From an uncultured Elusimicrobium sp. (GTDB taxonomy: Bacteria > Elusimicrobiota > Elusimicrobia > Elusimicrobiales > Elusimicrobiaceae): a DNA stretch of 23,214 nucleotides. This document shows positions 21,629 through 23,214 of the stretch, piece by piece. The translations under genes were made by a program, and so were the position numbers. The number at the start of each line of letters is the position of its first letter. Position 1 is the first letter of the stretch. The DNA lies in NCBI GenBank assembly GCA_902767385.1, contig CACXHA010000090.1:1-23214 (forward strand), given 5' to 3'. The notes beneath the pieces were generated by a model. The model ran no database searches. It was not told where the DNA came from and saw nothing but the letters and a program-made list of their open reading frames with translations.

Positions 21629-23214
21629 TTATTTGCGTTTCTTTTTGGCGAGCACATCTTTCGCCGCCGCTTGCGCAGCAGCCAAACGCGCTATCGGCAC
21701 GCGGAAGGCAGAGCAAGAAACGTACGTGAACCCTTCGCGGTGGCAGAACTCCACACTTTCCGGGTCACCGCCATGTTCACCGCAAATCCCGATTTTCAAG
21801 CTCGGTTTTACTTCGCGGCTTTCAATCACGGCGTGTTGGATGAGGCGTCCCACCCCATGTTGGTCTAGCGTTTGGAACGGGTCGTGCTCCAGGATACCTT
21901 GTTTTAAGTATTCTGGGAGGAACGAACCAATATCATCACGCGAGAACCCGAAGGTCATTTGCGTAAGGTCGTTGGTACCGAACGAGAAGAAATCAGCCTC
22001 GGCAGCAATGTCGGCAGCTAAAACGGCCGCACGCGGAATTTCAATCATCGTGCCGACAGAGAAGTGCAGTTTTTTCACTTTGGTTTTGGCTACTACTTCG
22101 TCGTACGCGGCGCGGATCAACTTTTTCTGCGTGATAATTTCGTTCTTGTCACAAGTTAACGGAATCATTACTTCCGGCTCGGCTTTGACGCCTTCTTTGA
22201 TGAGTTCAGCCGCCGATTCAAATACGGCGCGCGCTTGCATGGAAGTAATTTCCGGATACGTTACACCCAAGCGGATCCCGCGGTGACCCATCATCGGGTT
22301 CACTTCGTGAAGTCCGGCGGCACGTTCTTTGAACGTATCCATAGAGATTTTGAGTGCTTCGGCCAGTTCTTTTTGTTTTTCCGGAAGCGTAGGCACAAAT
22401 TCGTGCAGCGGCGGGTCCATGAGGCGCACAGTTACGCCGTAACCGGCCATGGCTTTCATGGTCGCTTTGATTTCTTTTTTCATGTGCGGGAATAATTCTT
22501 CCACCGCGGCTTTGCGTTCGGCTTCGTTGCCGGCTAAAATCATCTTGCGCAAAATGAAGAGCGGTTTTTCGGAATTTTTACCGTAAAACATGTGCTCAAT
22601 GCGGAACAACCCAATCCCTTCAGCCCCAAATTTGCGGGCTTTGATGGCGTCGTCTTCCGTATCGGCATTGGCGCGGACTTTTAAGACACGCACTTTGTCG
22701 CACAAGGCCAAAAAGTTGGCTAAATTTTTGTTGCCTTCGCCGGCGCCTAACATTTTTAAAGCGCCCGCATAGACGTAACCTTTGGTCCCGTTGAGGGTCA
22801 ACTCGTCACCTTCTTTGAAGGTTTTGCCGCCTACTTTTAAGACTTTTTTGTTAAGGTCAATTTCCAAGTCGCCGCAACCTACAATGCAGCATTTACCCCA
22901 ACCGCGGGCTACCAATGCAGCGTGGGAAGTCATACCGCCGCGTTGGGTTAAAATACCTTGGGCCGCGCGCATCCCTTCAATGTCTTCGGGGTTGGTTTCT
23001 TCGCGCACTAAAATGGCGGGAATTCCTTTTTCGGCCATTTTAATAGCGTCTAACGAGTTAAATACAATTTTACCGCACGCACCGCCCGGGCCCGCAGGCA
23101 AACCTTGAGCAATGGCTTTGGCGTTCTTTTCGGCAGCCGGGTCAATGGCGGGCAGTAAAAGTTCGCCCAGTTGTGCGGGAGTTACACGCAAGACGGCTTC
23201 TTCTTTGGTAATGA
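21629..23214 (-). CDS. ppdK: Pyruvate phosphate dikinase, C-terminal part (runs off the window)
   Basis: The visible 528 or so codons are the C-terminal half to two-thirds of PPDK (family length about 870-900), which interconverts pyruvate, ATP and Pi with PEP, AMP and PPi. The frame continues to the window edge (ITKEEAVLRVTP), so the TTG at 23191 is not a real start. The phosphohistidine domain has GGMTSHAALVARG with the catalytic His codon at 22922-22924. The PEP/pyruvate TIM barrel has GIGLFRIEHMF, FGTNDLTQMTFGFSRDD, the GICGEHGGDP metal/substrate loop and the catalytic Cys in YVSCSAFRVPIARL (codon 21713-21715). The family usually has SCSPFRVP, with a Pro where Ala stands here. The N-terminal ATP-grasp domain lies outside the window. 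Confidence 0.95.
   Translation of the reverse strand, partial: ITKEEAVLRVTPAQLGELLLPAIDPAAEKNAKAIAQGLPAGPGGACGKIVFNSLDAIKMAEKGIPAILVREETNPEDIEGMRAAQGILTQRGGMTSHAALVARGWGKCCIVGCGDLEIDLNKKVLKVGGKTFKEGDELTLNGTKGYVYAGALKMLGAGEGNKNLANFLALCDKVRVLKVRANADTEDDAIKARKFGAEGIGLFRIEHMFYGKNSEKPLFILRKMILAGNEAERKAAVEELFPHMKKEIKATMKAMAGYGVTVRLMDPPLHEFVPTLPEKQKELAEALKISMDTFKERAAGLHEVNPMMGHRGIRLGVTYPEITSMQARAVFESAAELIKEGVKAEPEVMIPLTCDKNEIITQKKLIRAAYDEVVAKTKVKKLHFSVGTMIEIPRAAVLAADIAAEADFFSFGTNDLTQMTFGFSRDDIGSFLPEYLKQGILEHDPFQTLDQHGVGRLIQHAVIESREVKPSLKIGICGEHGGDPESVEFCHREGFTYVSCSAFRVPIARLAAAQAAAKDVLAKKKRK

Overview
The window is a gene-dense bacterial chromosome segment of moderate GC (about half, judged by eye) with very short intergenic gaps. 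It encodes housekeeping genes of a peptidoglycan-containing bacterium with a septal division machinery. A type IV pilin-like gene, several signal-peptide proteins, PPDK and the overall texture would fit a gut lineage such as Elusimicrobiota. That taxonomic guess rests on recall rather than any diagnostic sequence and I hold it at about 50%. No tRNA, rRNA, CRISPR array, insertion sequence or phage gene is visible.

Layout. At 102-1325 (-) lies a secreted chymotrypsin-fold protease whose nucleophile position is a cysteine. It is divergent from one long plus-strand gene string, 1434-13909: mnmE, mnmG, rsmG, a membrane-anchored zinc peptidase, rsmH, ftsL-like, ftsI, murF, mraY, ftsW and murG. Most junctions overlap or are separated by a few bases, so this looks like one operon joining tRNA-U34/16S rRNA modification to septal peptidoglycan synthesis. 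murE, murD and the distal part of a classical dcw cluster (murC, murB, ddl, ftsQ, ftsA, ftsZ) are absent here. A strong bidirectional terminator at 13905-13944 closes it.

The rest of the window is on the minus strand. Reading downstream from 21253 these are: a secreted protein with two WP-type repeats (20651-21253); a gmk-rpoZ-udg-priA block (20553 to 16794); tyrS-mltG (16628 to 14506); and a solitary type IV pilin-like gene with its own promoter (13962-14432). At the right edge is the C-terminal part of pyruvate phosphate dikinase (21629 to beyond 23214), followed by its terminator.

Most notable: (1) PriA has lost the helicase motif II acidic residues and the motif VI arginines but keeps its zinc-binding cysteines, so it looks like a pseudohelicase. 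(2) The two secreted proteins, almost 20 kb apart, share an almost identical 18-nt element at the same place relative to their -10 boxes and a similar signal-peptide end, suggesting co-regulation. (3) The secreted protease appears to be a Cys-for-Ser chymotrypsin relative. (4) A REP/BIME-like hairpin repeat family is present in two intergenic regions. (5) Three genes have -10-like boxes placed so that transcription would begin at or next to the ATG, suggesting leaderless mRNAs.
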